Shown here: in pieces, positions 1 to 9,148 of the stretch
Layout: each line of letters begins with the position of its first letter
Numbering within the stretch: position 1 is the stretch's first letter
NCBI RefSeq assembly: GCF_008638365.1
Contig: NZ_VWVU01000003.1
Span: 248,001 to 312,000 of the forward strand
Direction of reading: 5' to 3'
Source: Nocardiopsis quinghaiensis
GTDB lineage: Bacteria; Actinomycetota; Actinomycetes; Streptosporangiales; Streptosporangiaceae
Length of the DNA: 64,000 nucleotides
The notes under the pieces: model-generated
Database searches by the model: none
Told to the model about the DNA's origin: nothing
What the model saw: the letters and a program-made list of their open reading frames with translations, nothing else
Program-made: the position numbers and the translations under genes

Positions 1-104
1 GTCTTGGTGCCGGTCAGGCCGAGCCGGTCGCGGATGTGCTCGGCCGCGGTGGTGTCGGGGGAGTCGGGGACGGGGGAGGAGGAGCCGTTCAGTCGAACGT
101 TCAT
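1..104 (-). CDS. [2Fe-2S] subunit of a molybdenum hydroxylase, N-terminal fragment
   Basis: Only the first 34 codons lie in the window; the gene continues off the left edge. The start ATG at 104 gives a peptide with a short variable lead followed by HIRDRLGLTGTK. This matches the segment just before the first cluster cysteines in CoxS/XdhC-type plant-ferredoxin-like subunits. Such subunits carry electrons from a molybdopterin subunit. The gene is preceded by a good promoter with an overlapping palindrome. It is not part of the xanthine dehydrogenase operon at 3.7-8.9 kb, which has its own [2Fe-2S] subunit, so it probably begins a second molybdenum hydroxylase system. The family call rests on about a dozen residues. 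Confidence 0.55.
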   Translation of the reverse strand, partial: MNVRLNGSSSPVPDSPDTTAAEHIRDRLGLTGTK

Positions 105-125
105 GGGAGCTTTCCTCGATACGAA

Positions 126-167
126 GTTGACAGTGACAACTTAGGTGCGCTGTCATGGGACTGTCAA
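126..167 (-). promoter_or_regulatory. Promoter with overlapping palindrome for the [2Fe-2S] subunit gene
   Basis: Read on the minus strand, TTGACA (167-162) and TAAGTT (143-138) are separated by 18 bases and lie 34 bases or more upstream of the ATG. An inverted repeat, AGTTG-N7-CAACT (142-126), covers the -10 box. A site placed there suggests a repressor operator. TGACAG also occurs twice within the spacer region. The regulator is unknown. Confidence 0.6.
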
Positions 168-282
168 CGGCGCCCGGTGGGGCTCGGGCACGTGCGTGAG
201 CGGACCTCGGGGCCGTCGGCTCCTCGGACGAGGGCGCCGGTGCCCGCCCTCCCCGCTGGTGTGGGCGGTGCGGCCGCGGTGT

Positions 283-1860
283 TCAGGGGGCCTCGCCCGA
301 TCCGCCGCCTCCGGTCTCCTCCGAGGCGGGGGAGGTCGGTGCCTCCCAGCCGTCGCCGTCCCCGGGGGTGCCGTCCGTGCCCGTGGCGGTCTCGTCCGGG
401 GCCTCGGACGAGGGGTCGTCGCAGGGCGCGTGCCCGCAGTCGTCGGGCGAAGGGCAGCCGGGGGCGTACGGATCGGCGGTGCAGTCCGTCCCGGGGCCCG
501 GGCCCGGTGAGGTGCTCTCCTCGGCGCCCGTGTCGACCGGGGCCTCCTCGGCCGCCGGCCCCTCCCTCCCGGTCACGGGCTCCTCGTTGGTCACGGGCTC
601 TCCCTCCGCGGCCGAGGACTCGTCGGCGGGCGGGGGAGAGGACCCCGGCGGAGTGGAGCCCGTGGGAGTCATCTCCCAGGGGCCGTCCGGCCAGAGGGGC
701 GACAGGTAACCGATCACGGCCAGCACCACCAGGGCGCCCGCGAGCGCCCATCCCACCGGGCCCCCACGCCCACCCGGCCGGCGGGAGCGTGCGCGCCCGC
801 CGGGGGCCGTCGGCCCGTCCCCCGGTCCGCCGTCGTGGCGGGCACCTCCGGGGAGACCGCCCGAGCCGCCCAAGCCCAGGTCCCGGGTCGTGGGAGCGGC
901 GCCGGACGGGCCGCCGGCCACCTCCGAGGACGGCGGCCCGTGGCCGGACCCGGTCTCCGCCCAGCCCCGTTCCGGCAGGCGGATGCGCGCGGTGCCGTCG
1001 TCCACGGCCGTGCTCGCCTCCGCCAGGATCCGCGTGGCGGCGACCGGTGCGGTCAGCCCTCCGTCCCGGCCGATCAGGGCTCCCAGCACCTTCACCGCGG
1101 CCGGGCGCGACACCGGGTCCTTGGCCAGGCACGCCTCCAGTACCGGCAGCAGCCGGTCCGGGACGCCGGACAGGTCCGGCGGAGCCGTCAGCACCCGGTC
1201 GATCACCGCCATGGTGTCCTCCCCGGGGAAGGCGTGGTGCCCGGTCGCCGCGTAGGCGATCACCGCCGCCCAGGAGAACATGTCGCTGGAGGGGCCCACC
1301 AGGCCGCCCCGGACCTGCTCCGGCGACATGTAGGAGGGGGTCCCCGCCACGGTGGTGGTCTGCTGGGTGGCGTCGACCAGGCTCGCGATGCCGAAGTCGA
1401 TCACCCGGGGCCCGTCGGGCCCCAGGATGACGTTGCCGGGTTTGAGGTCGCGGTGTACCACCCCCGCCTCGTGCACGGCGGTCAGCGCGGTCACCGTGGC
1501 GATGGCCAGCCGGTCCAGCGCGGGGCCGGTGCGCGGCCCCTCGTCCCGCACCGCCGAGCGCAGTGTCGGCCCCGGTACGTACTCACTCGCGATGAACGGC
1601 ACGTCCGCGTGCATGTCGGCGTCCAGTACCGCCGCCGTGCAGAACGGCGCCACCCTGCGCGCCGCCGCCAGCTCCTTGGCGAAGCGGCCCCTCTGGCGGG
1701 TGTCATCCGCCCAGGAGCGGGTCAGGACCTTCACGGCCGCGGGGGAGCCGTCGGAGGCGTGCGCCAGGTACACGGTGCCCTGGCCGCCGCTGTCGATGCG
1801 CGCCGCCACGGCGTAGGGGCCGATGCGTACCGGATCCGAGGGAAGGAGCGGAGTGGTCAT
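283..1860 (-). CDS. Membrane-anchored Ser/Thr protein kinase (PknB-like)
   Basis: A 525-residue protein with an N-terminal eukaryotic-type kinase domain. The glycine loop is DSGGQGTVY near residue 23, the ATP-binding lysine is K44, the catalytic loop is HRDLKPGN with D138, DFG lies at 155-157, and the activation segment ends GTPSYMSPEQ. After about residue 300 comes a Gly/Pro-rich linker, one hydrophobic segment (WALAGALVVLAVIGYL), then a long Pro/Glu/Asp-rich tail that should lie outside the membrane. There is no PASTA repeat, so it is not a canonical PknB. The start at 1860 was chosen because AGGGGG sits just upstream; an in-frame ATG at 1878 lacks this. Its substrate is unknown and its neighbour is an unrelated permease gene. 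Confidence 0.9.
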   Translation of the reverse strand: MTTPLLPSDPVRIGPYAVAARIDSGGQGTVYLAHASDGSPAAVKVLTRSWADDTRQRGRFAKELAAARRVAPFCTAAVLDADMHADVPFIASEYVPGPTLRSAVRDEGPRTGPALDRLAIATVTALTAVHEAGVVHRDLKPGNVILGPDGPRVIDFGIASLVDATQQTTTVAGTPSYMSPEQVRGGLVGPSSDMFSWAAVIAYAATGHHAFPGEDTMAVIDRVLTAPPDLSGVPDRLLPVLEACLAKDPVSRPAAVKVLGALIGRDGGLTAPVAATRILAEASTAVDDGTARIRLPERGWAETGSGHGPPSSEVAGGPSGAAPTTRDLGLGGSGGLPGGARHDGGPGDGPTAPGGRARSRRPGGRGGPVGWALAGALVVLAVIGYLSPLWPDGPWEMTPTGSTPPGSSPPPADESSAAEGEPVTNEEPVTGREGPAAEEAPVDTGAEESTSPGPGPGTDCTADPYAPGCPSPDDCGHAPCDDPSSEAPDETATGTDGTPGDGDGWEAPTSPASEETGGGGSGEAP

Positions 1861-2038
1861 GGGAGCCCCCTGTCGCACAGGAGCCGCCGGATGCGGTCTC
1901 CATCGACCACTCTGATGTGGGAGGGAACGCCTTCGTCGCTAACCGGGAGGCGACAGTGCCCTCACCAATTTCGGGCGAAAGGGGAGCCCGGGCCGCACTG
2001 CTTGACAACTCGGACTCCCCGTTTCCGGCGCTTCGGCG

Positions 2039-3484
2039 CTAGAGCCCGAGGGCGTGCATGGAGAAGTGGAACACGAACACGGCGCTGATCACCCACATCA
2101 GCCAGCCGACCTCGCCGAAGCGGCCCTGCGCCGAGCGCAGCACGGTGTAGGCGATGATGCCGACGCCGATACCGGTGGCGATGTCGTAGGCGAACGGCAT
2201 CATCACGATGGTCAGGAACGCCGGGACGGCCACCGTCATGTCCGACCAGTCGATCCCGCGGACCTGCGCCATCATCAGCGCCCCCACCATCACCATCGCC
2301 ACCGAGGCCGCCTGGGAGGGCACGATGGAGAACACCGGCGCGAACACGATCGCGGCGAGGAACAGCAGCCCGGTGACCACGCTGGAGAGCCCGGTCCGGG
2401 CGCCCTCGCTCACCCCGGCCGTGGACTCCACGAACACCAGGGTGGCCGAGGAGCTGGTCAGACCGCCGACCACGGCTCCGGTCCCGTCGGTGGCCAGGAT
2501 CTGGTTGACCCGGGGCATGCTCCCGTCGGCCCTGGCGATCCCGGCCTTGGCCCCGATCGCCAGGATGGTGCCCACCGCGTCGAAGAACCCGGCCAGCACC
2601 AGGGTGAACAGGATGACTCCGGCGGTGGTCGGCCCGGCGGTGGTCCAGGCGCCGAACATGTCGACCTGGAACAACAGCCCGAAGTCGGGCACGGCCACGG
2701 GACCGCCGGACAGCTCCGGCGCGCGGCCGCCCCAGTCCTCGGCGCCCAGCCCCGCCACCTGGTGGACCACGACCGCCAGCACCGTGGCGCCGACGATGCC
2801 GTAGAAGATCGCGCCGGGCGCTCCGCGCACCAGCAGCACGCCCGCCAGCACCAGGCCGCACACGAACACCAGTACCGGCCAGCCGGTGAGGCTCCCGCCG
2901 TCGCCCGACGCTCCGAGCTGCAGCAGGCTGCTGCCGTCGCCGCCGCTGACGAAGCCGGCGTTGGCCAGGCCGATCAGGGACACGAACAGGCCGATGCCCA
3001 CCCCGATCGCCAGCTTGAGGTTGTGCGGCAGCGCGTTCATCACGGCGGTGCGCACACCGGTCACGACCATGAGGACGATGGTCACGCCCTGCCACACCAC
3101 CAGGCCCATCACCTCGGGCCACGACATGACCGGAGCGGCCTGGTAGGCCACCACCGCCATCACCCCGAGGGCGGCGGCGCAGGCGATCGGCGCGCGGCCG
3201 ACCACCCCCATCATGATGGTGACCAGCCCCGCGGCCAGGGCGGTCATGGTGGTCAGCTGGGCCGGGGACAGGAAGTCCCCGTTGGCGTCGGGGACTCCGC
3301 TGAGGATCACCGGGTTCAGGACGATGATGTAGGCCATCGCCATGAACGTGGTCAGTCCGCCGCGGACCTCCCGGCCCACGGTGGAGCCGCGCTCGCCGAT
3401 GAGGAAGAAGCGGTCGAGCCAGGGTCGGCCGTCCGGGGCCGGGGGTGTCTGCTGGCGCTGCTGCGCGCCGTCTTCGAGGGTCAT
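2039..3484 (-). CDS. NCS2-family purine permease (AzgA/PbuG type)
   Basis: A 481-residue polytopic membrane protein with about a dozen hydrophobic segments. The N-terminal stretch FFLIGERGSTVGREVRGGL followed by TTFMAMAYIIVLNP is the hallmark of the AzgA-like guanine/hypoxanthine/adenine permease branch of NCS2, which are proton symporters. The chosen ATG at 3484 has AGGAGG about 8 bases upstream; upstream in-frame starts would add low-complexity sequence. It lies 222 bases downstream of the xanthine dehydrogenase molybdenum subunit on the same strand. It therefore plausibly supplies purine bases to that pathway, under the same PucR-type control or from its own promoter. Confidence 0.9.
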   Translation of the reverse strand: MTLEDGAQQRQQTPPAPDGRPWLDRFFLIGERGSTVGREVRGGLTTFMAMAYIIVLNPVILSGVPDANGDFLSPAQLTTMTALAAGLVTIMMGVVGRAPIACAAALGVMAVVAYQAAPVMSWPEVMGLVVWQGVTIVLMVVTGVRTAVMNALPHNLKLAIGVGIGLFVSLIGLANAGFVSGGDGSSLLQLGASGDGGSLTGWPVLVFVCGLVLAGVLLVRGAPGAIFYGIVGATVLAVVVHQVAGLGAEDWGGRAPELSGGPVAVPDFGLLFQVDMFGAWTTAGPTTAGVILFTLVLAGFFDAVGTILAIGAKAGIARADGSMPRVNQILATDGTGAVVGGLTSSSATLVFVESTAGVSEGARTGLSSVVTGLLFLAAIVFAPVFSIVPSQAASVAMVMVGALMMAQVRGIDWSDMTVAVPAFLTIVMMPFAYDIATGIGVGIIAYTVLRSAQGRFGEVGWLMWVISAVFVFHFSMHALGL

Positions 3485-3706
3485 GTCCCCTCCTGGGGGG
3501 CGACGGGGCGGCACTCTGCCACCGTGTGGAACGACATGGCTACTGTGTGTGCCCATGCGTGGGTTGGCTCCGGGACACCCTCGTCCCGAACGGTGACCGG
3601 TCCCGGCCGCCCGCACGCCACGGGCCGCGCCCGCCGGGTCCGGTGGTCACGGGGGAGTCGGGGGGAGGGCGGTGCGGCGGGTCCGGCCCGCCGCACCGCC
3701 CCGCGG

Positions 3707-6139
3707 CTACAGCTCGATGCCCACGATGTCCTCCGGGCGCACCGGCGCGTGCGTCAGCGGCCTCCCCGTCGCCGCGCGTACCGCGGCCACGATCGCCGGG
3801 GTCGACGACAGCGTCGGCGGCTCACCCGCGCCCCGCAGTCCGTAGGGCGAGTGCGGGTCCGGGTGTTCCAGCACCTCGATCCGCATCGGCGGTGTGTCCA
3901 GGATCGTCGGGATCAGGTAGTCGGTGAACGACGGGTTGCGGATCTGCCCGTCCGTGACCTGGACCTCCTCCATCAGCGCCAGGCCCAGCCCCTGGGTGGA
4001 ACCGCCCTGGATCTGCCCGAGCAGCTGCTGGGGGTGCATCACTCTGCCCACGTCCTGCACCGCGTCCAGCGCCACCACCTTCACCAGGCCCAGGTCCACG
4101 TCCACGTCCACCACGGCCCGGTGCACGCACATCCCGAACTGGGTGTGAGAGGCGCCCTGGCCCAGCTTCGGGTCCAGCATCTCGGTGGGCCGGTGGTGGT
4201 ACTCCCGGGTCTGCTCGACCACCGTGCCGCCCCGCGTCGAATCTCCCAGCAGGTCCGCCAGCGACACCAGCGCACCGGCCGTGGCCGACACCAGCTTGCC
4301 GCCGGACAGCGACAGGTCGGTGTCCGGCAGACCCTCGGGCACGAGCCCGCGCTCGCGCGCCAGCGCGAACACCTCCGCGCGTACCGACGCGCACGCCGTC
4401 CTGACCGCGCCTCCGGTCATGTACGACTGGCGCGACGCCGAGGAGGAGCCGGCCGAACCCACTTGGGTGTCGGAGGGGGCGATGACCACCTTCTCCACAC
4501 CCAGCTCGGTCCTGGCGATCTGGCCCTTGACGGTCACCAGCCCCTGGCCGACCTCGGCCGCCGCCGTGTGCACCAGCACCACCGGTTCGCCGCCCACGAC
4601 CTCCAGCCGCACCCGGGCGGTGGAGTAGTCGTCGAACCCCTCCGAGAAGCACAGGTTCTTCAGACCCAGGCCGTAGCCCACACCGCGCACCACACCCTCG
4701 CCGCGCGTGGTGCCCGCCACTCCGCCCGGCAGCGTGCGCAGGTCGGAGGGGTCGGCCAGATCGCCGCGCTCGGGCGGCATCGGCAGGTCGCGGCAGCGCT
4801 CCAACATCTCCGCCATGGGCAGCGGCATGTCGATCTCCTGGCCCGTGATGATCCGCGAACCCTGCGACATGGCGTTCCTGATCCGCAGGTCCACCGGGTG
4901 CATGCCCAGCTCCTCGGCGAGCCGGTCCATTTGCGACTCGTAGGCGAAGCAGGCCTGCACCGCGCCGAAGCCGCGCATCGCCCCGCACGGCGGGTTGTTG
5001 GTGTACACCCCGTAGGCGTCCACCAGCACGTTCGGCACCTCGTAGGGGCCGATGCCCAGGGAGGAGGCCACACCCACCACGGCCGGGGTCGCCGACGCGT
5101 ACGCGCCGCCGTCCACGATGATCTCCGCCGTGGCGTACAGCAGCGTGCCGTCCGTGCGCGCACCGTGCTCGTAGCGCATCCTCGCCGGGTGCCGGTGCAC
5201 GTGTCCGTAGAAGGACTCCTCGCGGTTGTACACGAACCTGACCGGCTTGCCGGTGCGCAGCGCCAGCAGGCACGCGTGGATCTGCATCGACAGGTCCTCG
5301 CGGGCGCCGAAGGCCCCGCCCACGCCCGCCAGGGTCAGGCGCACCTTGTCCTGGGGCAGCCCCAGCGCGGGGGCGATCTGGCGCTGGTCCACGTGCAGCC
5401 ACTGCGTGGCCACGTACAGGTCCACGCCGCCGTCCTCGGCCGGGACGGCCATGCCCGACTCCGGGCCCAGGAAGGCCTGGTCCTGCATGCCGACCTCGTA
5501 CTCGGAGGCCACCACCACGTCGGCCTCGGCGCGCAGCCGCTCCAGCACCCCGCTCTCGCGCTCAGCTGCTCCCGCGGCCCCGGTGAAGGCGCCCGTGCGG
5601 ACCGGCTGGTAGCGCAGCCGGTTGCCGCGCTGGTTGTACTCGGGGTGCTCGGGGATCGTGTCCGGCTCGTGCACCAGCGGGCAGTCGGGGTCCAGAGCCG
5701 CCCTGCGGGAGTCGCTGACCGGTTCCAGTACCTCGTAGTCCACCCGGACGCGCTCCATCGCCCGCCGGGCCGTCTCGGGGTGGTCGGCGGCCACCACGGC
5801 CACCGCCTCGCCCTTGTAACGCACCTTGTCGAAGGCCAGCACCGGCTGGTCCTGGTGCTCCAGCCCGTAGCGCTTGTCTCCGGGCACGTCCTCGTGGGTG
5901 AGCACCGCGTACACCCCCGGCACCTTCAGCGCCTCGGTGATGTCGATGCCCAGGATCCTCGCGTGCGGATGGGGACTGCGCAGGGTCGCCCCCCACAGCA
6001 TGTCCTCCATCCACACGTCCGAGGAGTAGGCGAACTCGCCGGTGACCTTCAGCGTTCCGTCGGGGCGGCGCGGGCTGGCGCCCACCCCGTCCCTGGTGGT
6101 GCTGGACAGGTCCGTCACGATACGGGTCGTCACCGCCAT
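3707..6139 (-). CDS. xdhA: Xanthine dehydrogenase molybdopterin-binding subunit
   Basis: An 810-residue molybdenum-cofactor subunit. The N-terminal 'a/b hammerhead' region (LKVTGEFAYSSD) is followed by the cofactor-binding domains with GVGGAFGAREDLSMQ and GAMRGFGAVQ. The catalytic glutamate lies in GAGEPP at about residue 773. Together with the [2Fe-2S] and FAD subunits encoded upstream it should oxidise hypoxanthine/xanthine to urate in the cytoplasm. The start codon overlaps the stop of the 8-oxoguanine deaminase gene by one base (TGATG), with GGAGGTGA upstream, indicating translational coupling. Gene symbols follow E. coli usage (xdhA molybdenum, xdhB FAD, xdhC iron-sulfur). Substrate is inferred from the operon partners; other hydroxylases of this family cannot be ruled out from sequence alone. 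Confidence 0.9.
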   Translation of the reverse strand: MAVTTRIVTDLSSTTRDGVGASPRRPDGTLKVTGEFAYSSDVWMEDMLWGATLRSPHPHARILGIDITEALKVPGVYAVLTHEDVPGDKRYGLEHQDQPVLAFDKVRYKGEAVAVVAADHPETARRAMERVRVDYEVLEPVSDSRRAALDPDCPLVHEPDTIPEHPEYNQRGNRLRYQPVRTGAFTGAAGAAERESGVLERLRAEADVVVASEYEVGMQDQAFLGPESGMAVPAEDGGVDLYVATQWLHVDQRQIAPALGLPQDKVRLTLAGVGGAFGAREDLSMQIHACLLALRTGKPVRFVYNREESFYGHVHRHPARMRYEHGARTDGTLLYATAEIIVDGGAYASATPAVVGVASSLGIGPYEVPNVLVDAYGVYTNNPPCGAMRGFGAVQACFAYESQMDRLAEELGMHPVDLRIRNAMSQGSRIITGQEIDMPLPMAEMLERCRDLPMPPERGDLADPSDLRTLPGGVAGTTRGEGVVRGVGYGLGLKNLCFSEGFDDYSTARVRLEVVGGEPVVLVHTAAAEVGQGLVTVKGQIARTELGVEKVVIAPSDTQVGSAGSSSASRQSYMTGGAVRTACASVRAEVFALARERGLVPEGLPDTDLSLSGGKLVSATAGALVSLADLLGDSTRGGTVVEQTREYHHRPTEMLDPKLGQGASHTQFGMCVHRAVVDVDVDLGLVKVVALDAVQDVGRVMHPQQLLGQIQGGSTQGLGLALMEEVQVTDGQIRNPSFTDYLIPTILDTPPMRIEVLEHPDPHSPYGLRGAGEPPTLSSTPAIVAAVRAATGRPLTHAPVRPEDIVGIEL

Positions 6140-7521
6140 CAGCGGCTCACCTCCTGGGTCAGGGTTCGGTGCGCCGCGCGGCCGCGCGCGGCGGCGGTCT
6201 CGGCGGGCAGGGTGCGCAGCTCCCCCCGGTCGACGACGGTGCCGCCGCCGACCCAGAGCCGCTCCAGGGGCGGTGTGGGGCCGAAGACCGCCGCCACCAC
6301 CGGGTCCTCGATCACGTCGTAGCCGAACCCGTCCATCCGCCACAGGGCGATGTCGGCGAGCTTGCCGACCGTCAGGGAACCCAGTTCGGCGTCGCGGCCC
6401 AGCACCCGGGCCCCTCCCAGGGTGGCCATCTCCAGCGCCTGGCGGGCGGTCAGCCCCTGGGGGCCCTTGCGAGCGCGGGCCATCAGCAGCGCCTGGTGCA
6501 TCTCACCGGCCAGCGGGGTCAGCTCACTGGAGGCCGGGCCGTCCACGCCCAGCCCCACGCTCACGCCCGCGTCCAGCAGTTCGGTGACCCGGCAGATCCC
6601 CGCGCCCAGGCGTGCGTTGGAGGTGGGGCAGTGCGCCACTCCGGTGCCCGTGGCCGCGATCCGCCCGATCGCCGCGTCGGACAGGTGCACCGCGTGCGCG
6701 AACCACACGTCCCGACCCAGCCAGCCGAGCTTCTCGGCGTACTCCACGGGGGTGCAGCCGAACTCGGCCAGGCACTGCTCCTCCTCGTCGAGGGTCTCGG
6801 CCAGGTGGGTGTGCAGCCGCACGCCCTTGTCCCGGGCCAGCGCCGCGGCCTCCACCATCAGTCCGCGCGAGACCGAGAACGGAGAGCACGGCGCCACCGC
6901 CACCCGCGTCATGGACCCGGGAGAGGGGTCGTGGTGGGCCTCGATCGCCGACGCCGTGCCCGCCAGGGCCTGCTCCAGCGTCTCCACGACGGCGTCCGGC
7001 GGCAGCCCGCCCTGGCTCCGGCCCCGGTCCATCGACCCGCGGGCCAGGTCCAGGCGCACGCCCACCTCGCGGGCGGCCTCCACCTCCGCGGCCACGATGT
7101 CGCCCCGGCCGGAGGGGTAGACGTAGTGGTGGTCGGAGGCGGTCGTGCACCCCGACAGGGCCAGGTGGGCCAGCCCGGCCGAGGTGGTCCCCGAGACCAC
7201 CTCGGCGTTCAGACGGCCCCAGATCTCGTAGGAACCCACCAGCCACTCGAAGAGCGTGCCGTCGGCGAACAGTCCCTGCGTCGCCCACTGGTAGAGGTGG
7301 TGGTGGGTGTTGACCAGGCCCGGGGTGACCAGGCACCCGCGCCCGTCCACACGCTCGGCGTCGTCGGCTCCGGGAGCCGGACCCGCGCCCACGGCGGCGA
7401 TCCGGCCCCCGCGGACCACCACGTGCCCGTCGGCGTACTCGGCGCCGTCCACGGTGACCACATGGGCGCCCTCGACGGCGAAGGCCCCGCCGGCCACGGG
7501 GGTGGTTCCGGTCCCGCTCAT
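6139..7521 (-). CDS. 8-oxoguanine deaminase (amidohydrolase)
   Basis: A 460-residue member of the TIM-barrel amidohydrolase superfamily. The metal-binding motif NTHHHLYQ (His 73-75) is the version typical of 8-oxoguanine deaminases, and THLAETLDEEEQC, FAHAVHL and GLGVDGPASSE carry the later ligands and catalytic residues. The enzyme converts 8-oxoguanine to urate, so it joins xanthine dehydrogenase at urate. It sits between the [2Fe-2S] and molybdenum subunit genes with 4-base (ATGA) and 1-base overlaps. A related possibility is another N-ethylammeline chlorohydrolase-like deaminase, but the motif and the purine operon favour 8-oxoguanine. No uricase gene is visible in the window. Confidence 0.85.
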   Translation of the reverse strand: MSGTGTTPVAGGAFAVEGAHVVTVDGAEYADGHVVVRGGRIAAVGAGPAPGADDAERVDGRGCLVTPGLVNTHHHLYQWATQGLFADGTLFEWLVGSYEIWGRLNAEVVSGTTSAGLAHLALSGCTTASDHHYVYPSGRGDIVAAEVEAAREVGVRLDLARGSMDRGRSQGGLPPDAVVETLEQALAGTASAIEAHHDPSPGSMTRVAVAPCSPFSVSRGLMVEAAALARDKGVRLHTHLAETLDEEEQCLAEFGCTPVEYAEKLGWLGRDVWFAHAVHLSDAAIGRIAATGTGVAHCPTSNARLGAGICRVTELLDAGVSVGLGVDGPASSELTPLAGEMHQALLMARARKGPQGLTARQALEMATLGGARVLGRDAELGSLTVGKLADIALWRMDGFGYDVIEDPVVAAVFGPTPPLERLWVGGGTVVDRGELRTLPAETAAARGRAAHRTLTQEVSR

Positions 7522-8027
7522 GCTCCGCTCCCGGCTCCGGCGCGGCGCCCTGCGGCCAGGTGCACCGCGTCGATGATCTTCTCGTACCCGGTGCACCGGC
7601 ACAGGTTGCCCGCCAGCGCCTCCCGGATCTCGGCGTCGGCCGGCGCGGGCAGCCCCGCGCCCACCGTGCGCTCCAGCAGGTCGTCGGTCTGCACCAGCAG
7701 GCCCGGCGTGCAGAAACCGCACTGGACGGCGCCCGCCTCCACGAAGGCCTCCTGCACCGTGCCCAGCTCGCGCTCGGCGCCCTCGCCCTCGGCCAGGCCC
7801 TCCACGGTGCGCACGCTCCGTCCCTGCGCCTGTCCGGCGGCGATCATGCACGAGCACGCCGTCACACCGTCGAAGTAGACCGTGCAGGAACCACACTCAC
7901 CCTGCTCACAGGCGTTCTTGCTACCCGGCAGCCCCAGCCGCTCGCGCAGCACGTACAGCAGGCTCTCGCCCGGCCACACATCGTCGGCGGTCACGTCCTC
8001 GCCGTTGACGTTGAAACTCACGCGCAT
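7518..8027 (-). CDS. xdhC: Xanthine dehydrogenase [2Fe-2S] subunit
   Basis: A 169-residue two-cluster iron-sulfur subunit. The plant-type cluster uses Cys40, 45, 48 and 60 (NACEQGECGSC...CSC). The second cluster uses Cys103, 106, 143 and 145 (QCGFCTPG and NLCRCTG). It passes electrons from the molybdenum centre to FAD. The gene overlaps the FAD subunit gene by 10 bases and the deaminase gene by 4, so the three are surely co-transcribed. Length is normal for the family. Confidence 0.93.
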   Translation of the reverse strand: MRVSFNVNGEDVTADDVWPGESLLYVLRERLGLPGSKNACEQGECGSCTVYFDGVTACSCMIAAGQAQGRSVRTVEGLAEGEGAERELGTVQEAFVEAGAVQCGFCTPGLLVQTDDLLERTVGAGLPAPADAEIREALAGNLCRCTGYEKIIDAVHLAAGRRAGAGSGA

Positions 8028-8887
8028 CGCGTGACTCCCTTCCGGTAGTCGGTGACCGACCAGCTCAGCGCGCGGCGCGCCATCACCGCCAGGGCGTGCC
8101 TGCGGTACTCGGCGCTGCCCCGCTGGTCGTCGATGGGGCGGGCCGCCGCGGCCACCAGCTCGCCGAACCGGCGCACGGTGGCCTCCGAGGGCGACCGGCC
8201 GTTCTCCCAGTCGAACTCCTGGGCCAGGAACTCCTCGGCCGCCTCCGCGCGCAGCGGCGTGGGCCCGGCCGAGCCCAGCCCCGTGCCCACGGCCCGGCGC
8301 TCGCCGTCCAGGGCCAGCGCGAAGGAGGTCACCGCGATGACCATCGCGTTGCGCGTGCCGATCTTGGCGAACTGCTGGGGCCCCGACGGCTCCGGCAGCA
8401 GCACCGCCGTGATCAGCTCGTCGTCGCGCCTGGCCGTCTTGCGCAGCGACAGGAAGAACTCGCGTACGGGCACCCGGCGCCTGCCGCGCACCGACGCCAG
8501 CTCCACGGTCGCGTCGGTGGCCAGCAGTGACGGGTGGGCGTCGCCCGCGGGCGAGGCGCCGCCCAGGTTGCCGCCCACGGTGCCCCGGTTGCGGATCTGC
8601 GGGGAGGCCACCGACCGGGAGGCCTTGGCCAGGGCCGGAGCCGTTCCTGACAGGTGCTCGACCACCTCGGTGTAGGACACCCCCGCGCCCAGACGGGTAC
8701 GGTCGCCGTCGGGCCCGTACTCGGCCAGTTCCGGAATCCGGGCCAGGTCGATCAGGGCGGGCGGGCGCCTCTTGTCGAAGTTGAGCTCCACCATCACGTC
8801 CGTGCCGCCCATGATGGGTACCGCGTCGGGATGGGCGCTCTTCGCCTCGAGTGCCTCCTCCAGTGTGGAGGGGCTCAGGAACTCCAT
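8018..8887 (-). CDS. xdhB: Xanthine dehydrogenase FAD-binding subunit
   Basis: A 289-residue FAD subunit of the CoxM/XdhB family. The FAD-binding motifs are PIMGGTDVMVEL near residue 30 and NRGTVGGNLGGASPAGD near residue 105, followed by the C-terminal CO-dehydrogenase flavoprotein domain. It is the first gene of the purine operon. AGAGGACC precedes the ATG at 8887. The upstream region is shared with the divergent PucR-type regulator gene and contains a perfect 8-base inverted repeat. Confidence 0.92.
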   Translation of the reverse strand: MEFLSPSTLEEALEAKSAHPDAVPIMGGTDVMVELNFDKRRPPALIDLARIPELAEYGPDGDRTRLGAGVSYTEVVEHLSGTAPALAKASRSVASPQIRNRGTVGGNLGGASPAGDAHPSLLATDATVELASVRGRRRVPVREFFLSLRKTARRDDELITAVLLPEPSGPQQFAKIGTRNAMVIAVTSFALALDGERRAVGTGLGSAGPTPLRAEAAEEFLAQEFDWENGRSPSEATVRRFGELVAAAARPIDDQRGSAEYRRHALAVMARRALSWSVTDYRKGVTRCA

Positions 8888-8972
8888 GCTGGTCCTCTTG
8901 TCGCCGCGTTCTCGCCGCCGCTCGCACACGGTCGGCGCGTCCTTCGTCAGTCGCGTTGTCCCTGGTTGGTCG

Positions 8973-8996
8973 GGTGGTGTTGTGAAGTACACCACC
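8973..8996. promoter_or_regulatory. Palindrome between the purine operon and its PucR-type regulator
   Basis: GGTGGTGT and ACACCACC form perfect 8-base arms around an 8-base spacer. It is 86 bases upstream of the FAD-subunit gene and about 150 bases upstream of the regulator gene. It is the most obvious candidate operator in the divergent region; binding by the neighbouring PucR-type protein is an inference. Confidence 0.55.
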
Positions 8997-9148
8997 GGAA
9001 CCGCGTTCCCTACCAGCAAGTGAAGACATGAAGTGTGCGTGGAACGAACGGTTATCGTTGGGCGTTTCCTACAAGCGGTGTTCCCGGGAGACGGCGACAG
9101 CCACCACCGTCACCGCCGCGCACCACACGAGCGACAAGAGGGACGTTC

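Noticed and set aside
2054..6322. A very long plus-strand open frame opposite the permease and xanthine dehydrogenase genes
   Set aside because: Its translation is His/Gly/Arg-rich without domains and mirrors the codon bias of the minus-strand genes, which have clear motifs and overlapping starts and stops.
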